Assembly (NCBI GenBank): GCA_942492715.1
Contig: CALOFW010000005.1
Span: 1-64,000, forward strand
Reading direction: 5' to 3'
DNA from: Sva-07 sp942492715
GTDB lineage: Bacteria > Actinomycetota > Acidimicrobiia > Acidimicrobiales > Ilumatobacteraceae
DNA length: 64,000 nucleotides
Shown one piece after another: positions 8,134-16,797 of this stretch. The notes beneath the pieces were generated by a model, which was given only the letters and a program-made list of their open reading frames with translations, searched no databases and was not told the DNA's origin. Position numbers and translations under genes: made by a program. Within the stretch, counting starts at the first letter, position 1; each line of letters starts with the position of its first letter.

Positions 8134-8739
8134 CAACCGAAGCGCGACGGGCGACGAGCGATCCTCGAAGCGGCCCTCACCCAGCTCGCGAACGGCGGGC
8201 GGGCGTCGCTGCGGGTGCACGGCGTTGCCGCGGCCGCTGGTGTCTCACCGCCGCTCGTGCTCCATCACTTCGGCTCGAAGGCCGGCCTCGTCGAAGCGTG
8301 CGACCAGCACGTGCTGGCGGTGTTCCGAGACGCGGCCCACATCACCGAAGCCGGTGGCAACGAGGTCAGCGTCCAGGCGCTGGTGGGACTGCCGGACGGA
8401 GAGCTCGCCCTGCGCTATGTCGGCCGGTCGCTCGTCGACGGCGGGCCGGTCGGCCGATGGTGGTTCGACACGATCATCGAGCTGCTCACCTCGTCGCACC
8501 GCCGCATGGTCGACGCCGGCCTGGCTCGAGACGTCGACGACCCGGAGATGCTGATCGCACTGGCAGCCTCGATGGACATGGGGATGCTCGTCCTCCAGCC
8601 GCTCGTCGAAGCCCACCTCGGCGTCGAACTCACGTCACCGGAGACCTTCGAACGGTGGATGCGAGCCTGGTTCGACCTCATGACCAACGGCTACCTGATC
8701 ACCCCACCCCAGCCGGACGACGCTCGACCGCACCCATAG
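8122..8739 (+). CDS. TetR family transcriptional regulator, divergent from methyltransferase
   Basis: 205 residues with the helix-turn-helix VAAAAGVSPPLVLHHFGSKAGL in the first 60 residues; LHHFGSK is the TetR post-recognition segment. The ATG lies inside the right arm of the palindrome and no Shine-Dalgarno sequence is visible, so the mRNA may be leaderless. A start further downstream would cut the first helix. Predicted to repress itself and the methyltransferase. Confidence 0.85.
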   Translation: MHSAQPKRDGRRAILEAALTQLANGGRASLRVHGVAAAAGVSPPLVLHHFGSKAGLVEACDQHVLAVFRDAAHITEAGGNEVSVQALVGLPDGELALRYVGRSLVDGGPVGRWWFDTIIELLTSSHRRMVDAGLARDVDDPEMLIALAASMDMGMLVLQPLVEAHLGVELTSPETFERWMRAWFDLMTNGYLITPPQPDDARPHP

Positions 8740-9024
8740 AGAAATCGGTGTTCGCCGGTCCCACCATCCGCGCCGACACCGACTCAATCAGGCACGGATG
8801 CGCTCACTCACCCGCTCGGAAATCTGCGGCCTCAGCCACCCGTGCGCATTTCCGAACACGTGCAGCACCTGTGGTGCATATGTGTAGGTGCGCTCGAGAA
8901 GGATCGGTGTTCGGAAACGATGTCGACGACCAGCGCGGCGTGCGGTGGACATGGTCGGCGTTCGACAGGCCCAGCAGGTGACGGTGGCGTCGCGGAGATG
9001 AGGGACGTCCTGGGGGAGCCGAAC
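8740..9024. other. intergenic region, no supported gene
   Basis: Short open frames on both strands lack recognisable motifs and ribosome-binding sites. The stretch leads into an antitoxin-like gene that has lost the rest of its toxin-antitoxin locus, so part of it may be decayed DNA. Confidence 0.4.
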
Positions 9025-9057
9025 ATCGCAGTTGCGCGATGATCGCATTCTTGCGAT
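9025..9057. promoter_or_regulatory. clustered ATCGCA/TGCGAT dyads upstream of antitoxin-like gene
   Basis: ATCGCA-GT-TGCGCGAT (9025-9040) is followed immediately by the perfect dyad ATCGCA-TTCT-TGCGAT (9042-9057). A further GCGAT-G-ATCGC spans the junction. Such repeated dyads upstream of a toxin-antitoxin promoter are typical autoregulatory operators, here probably for the XRE protein encoded downstream. Confidence 0.5.
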
Positions 9058-9105
9058 ACTCAGTCTGCGGCCGACGTCGAACTCCACGACGAGATCGTCG
9101 AGTGG

Positions 9106-9360
9106 ATGTCGAGCCTCGACGACGCTGACTGGAACCGCACCGTCGTTGCCATCGACCGACTCGCCGGCCTCAGCCAGCGCGAGCTCGCCGAGCGTATGGG
9201 CACGACGCAGTCGGTCATCTCACGACTCGAGGAAGGCGGAGGCGGCCGCCCCCGCCTCGACACCCTCGCTCGCGTCGCCACCGCGCTCGATCGGCACTTG
9301 GTCGTGTCGTTCCCTGACGAGGTTCCGAAGCGCCTCAAGGACGCCATCCAGGTCGCCTGA
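9106..9360 (+). CDS. XRE/HigA-like antitoxin fused to the N-terminal stub of a RelE/HigB-type toxin
   Basis: 84 residues. Residues ~21-80 form an XRE helix-turn-helix (LSQRELAERMGTTQSVISRLEEG, split here by family convention into LSQRELAERMG and TTQSVISRLEEG), followed by LDTLARVATALDRHLVVSF as in HigA antitoxins. The first ~20 residues (LDDADWNRTVVAIDRLA), plus the untranslated in-frame upstream codons (VELHDEIVEW), look like the start of a HigB/Gp49-family toxin. The rest of the toxin and the antitoxin N-terminus are absent. I infer an in-frame deletion joining the two genes. The ATG is the first usable start in this frame; no good ribosome-binding site is seen. Confidence 0.6.
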   Translation: MSSLDDADWNRTVVAIDRLAGLSQRELAERMGTTQSVISRLEEGGGGRPRLDTLARVATALDRHLVVSFPDEVPKRLKDAIQVA

Positions 9361-9410
9361 CGTCCCCCGCAGAAGGTGAGGGGACGTACACCAACTGCAA
9401 CAGTGGGGGA

Positions 9411-10529
9411 ATGGTCGCCGCGCGTCAGCTCAACCGGGCGACGCTTGCCCGTCAGTCGCTGCTCGAGCGGGCCGACGCGACCGTGCCGGACATGATGCGC
9501 CGGATCGTGGCGGTGCAGGCCCAGGATCCGGCTTCGCCGTACGTCGCGCTCCGCAATCGGATCGCCGAGTTCGATCCGGCCGACCTCGACGCAGCGTTCC
9601 GCGAGCACACCGTCGTGAAGGCGAGCCTGATGCGGATCACCCTTCACGCCGTGCACGCCGACGACTACACGCCGTTCCACACGGCGATGACACCCGCGCT
9701 ACGCGCATCACGTCTGCACGACCGCAGGTTCAGCGACACCGGCTGGACGATCGCCGACGTCGACGCGGTCCTCCCCCACCTCGCAGCGATGCTCGCCGAA
9801 CGCCGGACTCGCCCCGAGATCGAGGCGGCCCTCGCCGACCATCTCGGCGCTGAGCCCCACGCGCGGGTCTGGTGGGCGTTGCGCACGTTCGCCCCCATCT
9901 TTCATGCCCCCACCGATGCGAACTGGTCGTTCGGGCGCGAGCCGGCGTACGTCCGCGCCCCCGACGACGACCGACCGAGCGAGATCGAGGCGACCGCCCA
10001 GCTCATCCGCCGGTACCTCGCCGGGTTCGGGCCGGCGTCGGCCGCCGACGTCAACCAGTTCTCGATGCTTCCCCGCTCGATCCTGCATCCTGCGTTCGAG
10101 TCACTCGAGGGCGAGCTGGTCGGGTTCGCCGGCCCGGACGGCATGACGCTGCTCGACATCGACGGCCGCGAGCTCCCCGACCCCGATGTGCCGGCGCCGC
10201 CGCGCCTCATGGCAATGTGGGACAGCACGCTGCTCGCGTACGCGGACCGCAGCAGGATCATCCCCGAGGAGTACCGACGCCTGGTCATCCGCCGGAACGG
10301 CGACGTGCTCCCGACGCTGCTCGTCGACGGCTACGTGGCCGGGGTCTGGCGCCTGACCGACGACGGGATCGAGGTCCGACCGTTTCATCCCCTACCGGAC
10401 GGCACCTGGGACGAACTCGCCGGTGAGGCTGCCGGCCTGGAGGCGATGTTCGCCGAGCGGTCGCGTACGTACGGACGTTTCGGGAACTGCTGGGACGGAC
10501 TCCCCGACGCCGGCTCGCGCATGCTCTGA
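9411..10529 (+). CDS. winged-helix DNA-binding domain protein (HTH_42/YcaQ-AlkX-like)
   Basis: 372 residues. The N-terminal region (LARQSLLERA, MMRRIVAVQAQDPASPYVALRNR) and the later LMAMWDSTLLAYADRSRIIPEEYRR segment match the winged-helix DNA-binding family PF06224. That family includes the DNA glycosylases AlkX/YcaQ and many uncharacterised actinobacterial paralogues. The segment beginning DGYVAGVWRL near the C-terminus is also family-typical. A DNA-repair role is possible but not demonstrated for this branch. It stands alone with no operon partner. Confidence 0.75.
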   Translation: MVAARQLNRATLARQSLLERADATVPDMMRRIVAVQAQDPASPYVALRNRIAEFDPADLDAAFREHTVVKASLMRITLHAVHADDYTPFHTAMTPALRASRLHDRRFSDTGWTIADVDAVLPHLAAMLAERRTRPEIEAALADHLGAEPHARVWWALRTFAPIFHAPTDANWSFGREPAYVRAPDDDRPSEIEATAQLIRRYLAGFGPASAADVNQFSMLPRSILHPAFESLEGELVGFAGPDGMTLLDIDGRELPDPDVPAPPRLMAMWDSTLLAYADRSRIIPEEYRRLVIRRNGDVLPTLLVDGYVAGVWRLTDDGIEVRPFHPLPDGTWDELAGEAAGLEAMFAERSRTYGRFGNCWDGLPDAGSRML

Positions 10530-10539
10530 CGATCGCTGC

Positions 10540-10900
10540 CACCAACCGAGGCCGGTGTCGGCCACCGGAGACGCTGTCTCCTCTCTGAAGTCGAACAAGA
10601 GCACCACGCGAGCGCGGTCATCGCCTCGCTCGACACCTCGGGGGGACGCTCGCGGAATTCACTCACCGCCCGCTTCGGCATCGCACTCAGATCGCCGACG
10701 GTATGGCGGGCCGTGGACGAGTAGAAGTGGGCCCGCACATCGCTCGCCGTGCCGGAGTCCGCGACCCGCCCGGGAACAGCTCCGCTCGATCGATTCCGCT
10801 CGGGAATGCGCGATGGCCCGGCCGATCGAGTCCGCCGCAGCCCTGACGAGCCGATCGCGCTGTGGCTCGGCGATTGCCGAGCGTTCAGCCAAGGTTGCTG
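10540..10900 (-). pseudogene. possible decayed gene, family not recognised
   Basis: No intact frame. On the minus strand, protein-like segments follow one another in changing frames: SAIAEPQRDRLVRAAADSI and RAIAHSRAESIERS near 10800-10890, then SAMPKRAVSEFRERPPEV near 10640, then a short stretch ending LLFDFREETASPVADTGL near 10560. This is what a gene with two frameshifts would look like. The composition argument is weak and I cannot name a family. Confidence 0.25.
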
Positions 10901-10989
10901 GCGAGGACCTTCGGTCGGAAGTACGTTGGCGTCATGTCTGCCGCCTGCGCCTCGGCTCGACCGCCACGGCCAACACATCGGAGGTGCCG

Positions 10990-11427
10990 ATGACCAGTTC
11001 GAATGATCCCGAGTACGTGGCCATCGACGTGACGTCGAAGATGGGCGTTCTCGACGAGGCGACGTGTGTCGAGCTGCTGGAATCGACACCGATCGGCCGC
11101 ATCGGGTTCTCGACCGATGGCGAGTTGCTCGTGCTCCCCGTCAACTTCAGGTGGTACGAGCACAGTGTCGTGTTCCGGACCCTCGAGGGCCACAAGCTCG
11201 CCGCTGCCGCCGAGCAGCAACACGTCTGCTTCGAAGTCGACCACTGGAATGCCGACACGCGAACAGGCTGGAGCGTGGTGGTGCAAGGTGTGGCTCACGA
11301 AGTCACGCACTGGGCCGAAGAGGCCCGGCTCGACGATCTCGGGCTGATCCCTTGGGCCCGGGCGGAGTGGCGGCCGATCTGGGTCCGGATCGAGCCCACG
11401 ATGATCTCTGGTCGCGTCCTTCGCTGA
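10990..11427 (+). CDS. pyridoxamine 5'-phosphate oxidase-like flavin-binding protein
   Basis: 145 residues, a split-barrel FMN or F420-binding fold typical of small PNPOx-like proteins. It shows LLESTPIGRIGFSTDGELLV with LPVNFRWYEHSVVFRT, then GHKLAAAAEQQHVCFEVD and a GWSVVVQGVAHEV strand. The ATG is preceded by GGAGG seven bases upstream. It is monocistronic. Family members include nitroimidazole- or F420-dependent reductases and heme-binding proteins, so the reaction is uncertain. Confidence 0.82.
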   Translation: MTSSNDPEYVAIDVTSKMGVLDEATCVELLESTPIGRIGFSTDGELLVLPVNFRWYEHSVVFRTLEGHKLAAAAEQQHVCFEVDHWNADTRTGWSVVVQGVAHEVTHWAEEARLDDLGLIPWARAEWRPIWVRIEPTMISGRVLR

Positions 11428-11542
11428 GATCGTGCTCTTCGAGACCGATTCATTCTCGACCCTCGTCCACGACTTCTGCACCGGCGCCGTCAGCAACGAC
11501 TGAGTCCCAGGGGTGGCCCGCCGCAACGATGCCAGCGGCGAG

Positions 11543-11875
11543 ATGACGACCACCATGAATCCGACCACCACACACTCCAGCGAAGTCGTCGGCCAACTCG
11601 CACTGATCGAGACCGACCCGATCCGCCAACGCGTCGAGCACGCCATCGCCGGCTTCCTCGCCGGACACTCCGGCACGACACTCGCGGCGTACCGTCTCGA
11701 TCTGCGCGGATGGATCACCTGGCTCAACGCTGCCTTCCTCGATCCGTTCGCCGTCGAGCGCGCCCACATCGAGTTGTACGCCCACTGGTGCGAGTCCGAA
11801 GGCAAGCCCGCTCCACGATCGGACGACGGCTGTCGCGGACGCGATCACGCGCTTGCGTGTTTGTCGGCGTGTTGA
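11543..11875 (+). pseudogene. tyrosine recombinase, N-terminal fragment only
   Basis: Residues ~20-85 match the SAM-like N-terminal domain of XerC/D-type integrases: RVEHAIAGFLAGHSGTTLAAY, then RLDLRGWITWLN and AHIELYAHWCESEGK. The normal continuation appears one frame over as ARSTIGRRLS, marking a frameshift near 11815, and no catalytic domain follows. This is a second integrase remnant, unrelated in position to the one beside tRNA-Gly. It cannot be functional. Confidence 0.7.
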
Positions 11876-11993
11876 CGCTGCTGGCTGGGTCGTCCCGTGT
11901 GCGATCGGGGTGCGGCTCGGCTGGGAGGAACGAGCACGATCGGGTGGTCTGCCAGATGCAGCGCCCCCCAGGGCGACACCGGTTCGAGCTGCG

Positions 11994-12698
11994 TCAGGGA
12001 GGCCCGTCTCCGGCTCTGCTCACGGGCACGCCGACCGGGATCAGGTACAGCACCGCCTGTCCGGGCGGAAGTGCGAGCAGGCGCTCGACGGCTGCCGGAT
12101 CGAAGCCACCGACCGGAACCGCGGCCAGCCCGAGCGCGATCGCCTGCAGCAGGATGTTCTGTGCCGCATGGCCGGCCTCCCGATTCACCAGATCCCCGGC
12201 CATGGCGCCGTACTCCTGCTGGGTTCGGGCCGGATCAGCCGCGATCACGACGACGAGCGGTGCGCTGCCGACGAACTCCTGGTCGAACGCAGCGTCGGCC
12301 AATGCCTCCAACGTCGTGGTGTCCACACGCTGCTCCACCCGATGGCCGACCGGAAGGTAGTGCATGAGCTCGGCCGCGGTGACCGCGTACAACTCCAACG
12401 GGTAGCGAGCCCCTGCCGATGGTGCCGTTCGATGGCCATCGTCGTCCGTGATTCCCTGGCCGGCCCAGAGAAGTTGACCGATTTCGTCCAGCGTCAGCCG
12501 GGCGGTGGCGTACTCGCGCACCGATCGTCGTTCCCGGAGTGCCTGCTCCAGGGACAGCGTTCCGTTCAGATCTGGCACTGGGAGTTCGACCACCGTCGGG
12601 TAGCGCTGCGTCTGCTGCAGGATCTCGCTCGGGGCCTCCGACGCGCACCCAGCCAACAGCGTCGCCACGATCACGAAGATCCGCAGAGCACTACCCAT
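11994..12698 (-). CDS. SagB/ThcOx-like nitroreductase-family lipoprotein
   Basis: 234 residues. The N-terminal signal ends in a lipobox (LLAGC, Cys18), so the protein is predicted to be membrane-anchored outside the cytoplasm. The rest is a SagB-type nitroreductase domain: LEQALRERRSVREYA, LDEIGQLLWAGQG, APSAGARYPLELY, and GHAAQNILLQAIALGLAAVPVGGF. SagB enzymes are flavin oxidases best known for azoline oxidation in ribosomal peptides. No YcaO cyclase or precursor peptide is nearby, so that role is unlikely here. It overlaps the upstream membrane-protein gene by eight bases. Confidence 0.8.
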   Translation of the reverse strand: MGSALRIFVIVATLLAGCASEAPSEILQQTQRYPTVVELPVPDLNGTLSLEQALRERRSVREYATARLTLDEIGQLLWAGQGITDDDGHRTAPSAGARYPLELYAVTAAELMHYLPVGHRVEQRVDTTTLEALADAAFDQEFVGSAPLVVVIAADPARTQQEYGAMAGDLVNREAGHAAQNILLQAIALGLAAVPVGGFDPAAVERLLALPPGQAVLYLIPVGVPVSRAGDGPP

Positions 12699-13350
12699 CC
12701 GATCGATCCCGTTCGGACGGTTGGACGTTCTCTCCGACCAGGACGAGCACTCGTCCGATCACGAAGAGAGTGATGGTCGGGATGAGCACGATGAAGCCGA
12801 CGACCGCGACGACGAGTCGATCCGTGTAGAGGAACAGTGTCGAGTCGGCATCGGCGACGAGGATGACGATGGCGATGATCCCGAGAGCCGTGAGGGCGCC
12901 GCCAAGAGCAGAGGTGAACCGACCGATCCGCACGACCTGGCGGCCGAAGGGCGATACGGCCGTGTGCGCTGATCGGTCCGCCCTCCTTCTCGCGATCGCC
13001 ACGGTCCCCGAGACCACTGCGGTGATGGCGAGCACCGCGGCGATCGCCACGCGTTGGTTGACCGCTCCCGGGCAACGAGTGGTACGCACGAGAGCCGACC
13101 GGACGTCGTCGGGTTCATCGAGGTCATGGGCCCACCACTGCTCCCACCCCGATCGGTCGACGATGCTGTCGAACACCGAACCGCAACTTCGGGTGGCGGC
13201 AACCTCAGCGTCGGTCACCTCGATCTGGACCAGTACGACGGCCGCGAGAAGGACGATCATCAGCGCCGCGGCGATCGCAGCGACGAGGCGGATCCAGTCA
13301 GCGCGGTGTTCGGTCTCCGGATCCGACGAGGTGGTCGACTCCGTCTCCAT
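12691..13350 (-). CDS. four-helix membrane protein of unknown function
   Basis: 219 residues starting at METESTTS; a longer frame adds an Arg-rich, unlikely N-terminus. Four hydrophobic segments are visible: LVAAIAAALMIVLLAAVVLV, VAIAAVLAITAVVSGTVAI, ALGGALTALGIIAIVILVA, and VVAVVGFIVLIPTITLFVI. An extracytoplasmic loop between the first two has two cysteines (RSCGSVF, TTRCPG) that could form a disulfide. It overlaps and probably is cotranscribed with the SagB-like lipoprotein. No family recognised. Confidence 0.65.
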   Translation of the reverse strand: METESTTSSDPETEHRADWIRLVAAIAAALMIVLLAAVVLVQIEVTDAEVAATRSCGSVFDSIVDRSGWEQWWAHDLDEPDDVRSALVRTTRCPGAVNQRVAIAAVLAITAVVSGTVAIARRRADRSAHTAVSPFGRQVVRIGRFTSALGGALTALGIIAIVILVADADSTLFLYTDRLVVAVVGFIVLIPTITLFVIGRVLVLVGENVQPSERDRSDG

Positions 13351-13746
13351 GTCTCCACGCTGCCCCGAACGGGCCCGGCAGCACAGGGCTCTTCGTCCAG
13401 ATCTCGGGCGATCTCGAGGTGCTGTGGTCGCCCCAGGTACTGGCACTGAGCGATGCGAGCCCGCCTCGGCACCGCCCGCAGTCGCTCACAGGAACGCGCT
13501 TGCACTTCGTGCGTGACGACGAACGCCGACGAGCGGCTCCCGAGGCCGACGACGACCTCCGAGTCGCCGAGGTCATCGTCTTCGGCGGGTTCGGCGTCCA
13601 GCGGGCGTTCTTCGTACACCTACGTCCCGAAGTGAACCCCATGGACACGATCGGGATCGCCCGACACGAGGTTGTTTCACAAGAGCACATAAGGTCGGTC
13701 ACCGGCGGGCATCCATCGGCGATCAGAGCAGTACGGAGACTTCATC
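13351..13746. other. intergenic region without a supported gene
   Basis: Divergent promoter region between the membrane protein/SagB pair and the luciferase-like monooxygenase. Open frames occur on both strands but lack motifs and ribosome-binding sites and run into the flanking genes. AGTACGGAGACTTCATC just before the monooxygenase ATG contains its probable ribosome-binding site (GGAG). Confidence 0.45.
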
Positions 13747-14907
13747 ATGCACCTGCGTTTCGGCACCTTCATGGCACCGTTCCACCCACCGGAGCACAAC
13801 CCCACACTGTCCCTCGAGGCCGATCTCGACCTCCTGCAACACATGGACATGCTCGGCTTCGACGAGGCGTGGATCGGTGAACACCACTCCGCCGGCAGCG
13901 AGATCATCGCCTCCCCCGAGATCTTCATCGCTGCCGCAGCCGCCCGCACCCGGCGCATCAAGCTCGGCACCGGCGTGGTGTCGCTGCCGTACCACAACCC
14001 GCTGTGGACGGCCGAGCGAATCGTGCTCCTCGACCATCTGACGCGCGGTCGCATCATGCTCGGGGTCGGACCCGGCGCACTGCCGACCGACGCCGCGATG
14101 CTCGGCCTCGAACCCAGCGAGATGCGCCCGCTGCTCGAGGAGTACATGGCAATCGTGATGCAACTCCTCACCAGCGACGAGCCGGTCAACTACTCCTCCG
14201 ATCGCCTGACGCTCAACGACGCCCGCCTGCACCTGCGCCCCTTTTCCGATCCCCTGTTCGACATCGCCGTCGCCGCGGTCGCGTCTCCTTCGGGTGCGAA
14301 GCTCGCCGGCAAGTACGGCGCCGGTGTGTTGTCGCTCGGTGCGACGGTGGCGATCGGCATGGATGTCCTGGCGCACCACTGGACCATCCAGGAAGACGTC
14401 GCCGCACAGCACGGGCAGGTGGCCGACCGCGACAAGTGGCGCCTGGTCGGGCTGATGCACCTGGCCGAGACCGAAGAACAGGCACGCCAGGACGTCGAGT
14501 ACGGCATCACGCAGTGGTTCCGGTACTTCCAGAACGTCGCAGCGTTCCCACAGATGGCCGTCGAGGGCGGCGACATCGACGAGATGGTCGACTTCGTGAA
14601 CGGTGGCCTCGGCGTGATCGGCACACCCGACCAGGCCATCGCCCAGATCGAGGAGTTGCTCGAACAGTCCAACGGCGGATTCGGCGCCTACCTGACACTG
14701 AGCCACAACTGGGCGAACAACCAGGCGACCAAGAAGAGCTACGAGTTGTTCGCCCGTCACGTGATGCCGCGCTTCCAGGGCAGCGTCGGCAGCCTCGTCA
14801 GCGCAGCCGACCGGGCACGACAGGCCCGCCCCGAACTCGCCGAGAAGCAATTGACAGCCGTCGACGAGGCCACGCAGCGATACGAAGCGGAGATGGCCAA
14901 CGCCTGA
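13747..14907 (+). CDS. luciferase-like FMN-dependent monooxygenase (limonene monooxygenase-like)
   Basis: 386 residues of the bacterial luciferase (LLM) TIM-barrel family: MHLRFGTFMAPFH, then FDEAWIGEHHSAG (the family's EHH motif), RIKLGTGVVSLPYHNP, LDHLTRGRIMLGVGPGALP. Length and the GEHHSAGSEIIASPE segment resemble limonene 1,2-monooxygenase-type members, which use reduced flavin supplied by a separate reductase. No flavin reductase is adjacent. Substrate unproven; an alkane or terpene is possible. Confidence 0.85.
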   Translation: MHLRFGTFMAPFHPPEHNPTLSLEADLDLLQHMDMLGFDEAWIGEHHSAGSEIIASPEIFIAAAAARTRRIKLGTGVVSLPYHNPLWTAERIVLLDHLTRGRIMLGVGPGALPTDAAMLGLEPSEMRPLLEEYMAIVMQLLTSDEPVNYSSDRLTLNDARLHLRPFSDPLFDIAVAAVASPSGAKLAGKYGAGVLSLGATVAIGMDVLAHHWTIQEDVAAQHGQVADRDKWRLVGLMHLAETEEQARQDVEYGITQWFRYFQNVAAFPQMAVEGGDIDEMVDFVNGGLGVIGTPDQAIAQIEELLEQSNGGFGAYLTLSHNWANNQATKKSYELFARHVMPRFQGSVGSLVSAADRARQARPELAEKQLTAVDEATQRYEAEMANA

Positions 14908-14914
14908 GTACGTG

Positions 14915-15475
14915 TCAGGGACGGGAGCGCTCACCAGCGGGAGCGCTGAGCGCACGGATCGCCAACGCGAAGGCCGCGAGCGTGAGCAGCGCGAGGGAAC
15001 TCAACAGCGCGTTCCCCGGTGCTCGCCGGTCGACCATCACGACCACGACCAGCCACATCGCCCCGGTGGCGATCAGCACCCAGCCGCATCGACGCAGCCA
15101 CCGCCACACCACCACCCTGTCGACGACGGCGGAGCTCGGCGTCACCGCCATCAGGGCGATCACCGTGTGGAAGCCGAACAGGCCCGATGCCACCACCAGG
15201 ACCGCTGGATTCGTGACGTCATCGGTGCCCGCCAGCCACTGCCACACCACCACGGTCTCCAGCACCAACGCCGTGTGGGAGTCCGGGCGAATCGCCGCCG
15301 CAACCGCGAGCCCCACGACGAACACGAGCACGAAACCGACCTGGTCGCCACCGACGACCGCTGCCGTGGTGAACGCCCCGGTGGCGGACACCACGGCCAA
15401 CGCGACGAACGCCCAGCGTTGCGCCGACACCATGGCCAGCTGGTCGAGCCACTGCTGGAGCTGACCGGCGTTCAT
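14915..15475 (-). CDS. integral membrane protein at the end of the MoxR-DUF58 operon
   Basis: 186 residues starting at MNAGQLQQW, whose ATG overlaps the DUF58 stop by four bases. There are five or six hydrophobic segments, including WAFVALAVVSATGAFTTAAV and QVGFVLVFVVGLAVAAAI, and a final one (ALLSSLALLTLAAFALAIRA). No catalytic motif. The position suggests a membrane subunit of the DUF4129-MoxR-DUF58 system. It converges closely on the monooxygenase gene. Confidence 0.6.
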   Translation of the reverse strand: MNAGQLQQWLDQLAMVSAQRWAFVALAVVSATGAFTTAAVVGGDQVGFVLVFVVGLAVAAAIRPDSHTALVLETVVVWQWLAGTDDVTNPAVLVVASGLFGFHTVIALMAVTPSSAVVDRVVVWRWLRRCGWVLIATGAMWLVVVVMVDRRAPGNALLSSLALLTLAAFALAIRALSAPAGERSRP

Positions 15476-16797
15476 CGCTGCACCATCCTCGGGCCCGTGG
15501 AACGTCGGGCGATGTCGCGGATCACCTGGTCGAGGCTCCCGGGTCCGCGCCACTCGATGACCGGAATCCCGGCGGTGAGGACGAGCCGGACCTCCCGGCG
15601 GCGTTCGAGGAGCCGGATCCGCCATGCGAGGGCGGTGTACTCGTCGTCGTCCTCGCTCACGTGAGCGGGCAACGTGTCCACGACGATCACCGTCATGCCC
15701 TGGCGGCCGAGCGACACTGCGAGATCGAGCGCGTCGGGCGCGACCAGCGGTGACAGCATCACGGTGATCTGGCCACCGATGACGCCGCGCTGACGTGACG
15801 CCGGCGTGCGGTAGCCCGATCGTCCGGGATCGCCCGGCCGCACCTGGGCGAGCGTGTCGAGAATCCGGCGCAGCTGGGCGCGCCCGGATCCCGGCGCCAC
15901 CGTGTGAGCGATCCGCGTCCCGAACGCTCGCAGCGACACCCGTTCGCCGCGCGGCGCGTAGTGCTCGGCGATCGCCCCGGCAGCTCGAACCGACGCGTCG
16001 AGACTCGACGCCAGGCCGTCGATCCCCTCGCTGACACCGAAGTCGTCGGAGGCGTCGATCACGAGGGCGATGTGGGTGTCGAGATCGGCCCGTGTGGCGT
16101 TCACCTGCAGCTCGCCGGACCGTGCCGAGCGCGCCCAGTTGATCCGGCGCATCCGATCACCGACCTGGAACGGGCGGATCCCGGAGAACTCGTTGCCCTC
16201 GCCGTTGCGGGCCGACCGGTGCAGACCGACCAACCCGTCGCTCGGACGCGCGGAGGCGTTGACATCGAAGACGCCCGGCAGCGGCAGGGTGGTCAGCGGG
16301 TGCCGCGCAGTGTGCGTGTGCCAGCGGAACGCCCCCCAGGGCGTCGCCGCCAACACGTCCACCGGCTCGATCGCACGCGTTCCCCAACGAATCGAACGGA
16401 GATCGACCGCCAGACGGGCGGTGCCGTCGATGGCTGCGGCCGTCGCGACACCGCTCGACGGGCGGGTTTCGACCCATGCCGAAGGCGTCACAGCCGCCAC
16501 GGCGACGTCGAGCATCGGTTCGCCCGACACGTCCCCGTGCCAGGTCGTGGCGTCGCCCTCGCGGATCGTCGGATGGGCGAGCCGGTCCTCGAACGTCGGC
16601 GCCCCGCCGGGCCGCGTCATCAACGACCAGGCCGTCACGACCGCCATCGGCGACGCGATCACGAGAAGGTCGGGGCGCCGCCAGACGAGCGCGATCGTGG
16701 TGAGCACCACGGCACCCACCGACGCCCGCAGGTGAGCGACGGTCGGCCGCCACTCCTCCCTCCCCGACCACAGGCTCGAGCGCCCCGATGTCGTCAC
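15472..16797 (-). CDS. DUF58 domain protein
   Basis: 441 residues. Two N-terminal hydrophobic segments (SVGAVVLTTIALVW and VIASPMAVVTAW) are followed by a large domain with the DUF58 signature: EGNEFSGIRPFQVGDRMRRI then NWARSARSGELQVN. A von Willebrand A-like segment LDTHIALVIDASDDF could bind a metal. The GTG start overlaps the MoxR stop (GTGA); the far longer open frame is a shadow extension. DUF58 proteins are usual partners of MoxR AAA+ ATPases and are thought to help assemble or activate envelope or secreted proteins. Confidence 0.88.
   Translation of the reverse strand: MTTSGRSSLWSGREEWRPTVAHLRASVGAVVLTTIALVWRRPDLLVIASPMAVVTAWSLMTRPGGAPTFEDRLAHPTIREGDATTWHGDVSGEPMLDVAVAAVTPSAWVETRPSSGVATAAAIDGTARLAVDLRSIRWGTRAIEPVDVLAATPWGAFRWHTHTARHPLTTLPLPGVFDVNASARPSDGLVGLHRSARNGEGNEFSGIRPFQVGDRMRRINWARSARSGELQVNATRADLDTHIALVIDASDDFGVSEGIDGLASSLDASVRAAGAIAEHYAPRGERVSLRAFGTRIAHTVAPGSGRAQLRRILDTLAQVRPGDPGRSGYRTPASRQRGVIGGQITVMLSPLVAPDALDLAVSLGRQGMTVIVVDTLPAHVSEDDDEYTALAWRIRLLERRREVRLVLTAGIPVIEWRGPGSLDQVIRDIARRSTGPRMVQR

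Noticed and set aside
8788..9087. Minus-strand 99-residue open frame
   Set aside because: No ribosome-binding site and no recognisable motif, and it overlaps the operator-like dyads of the antitoxin-like gene.
11994..12698. RiPP biosynthetic cluster based on the SagB-like gene
   Set aside because: No YcaO/cyclodehydratase, precursor peptide or transporter in the vicinity, and the protein is a predicted lipoprotein.
13419..13880. Plus-strand open frame before the luciferase-like gene
   Set aside because: Runs 130 bases into a clear monooxygenase gene in another frame and has no supporting motif or ribosome-binding site.
14004..15464. Long plus-strand open frames over the monooxygenase and DUF58 region
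   Set aside because: Arg/Pro-rich shadows produced by high GC, overlapping well-supported genes in other frames.
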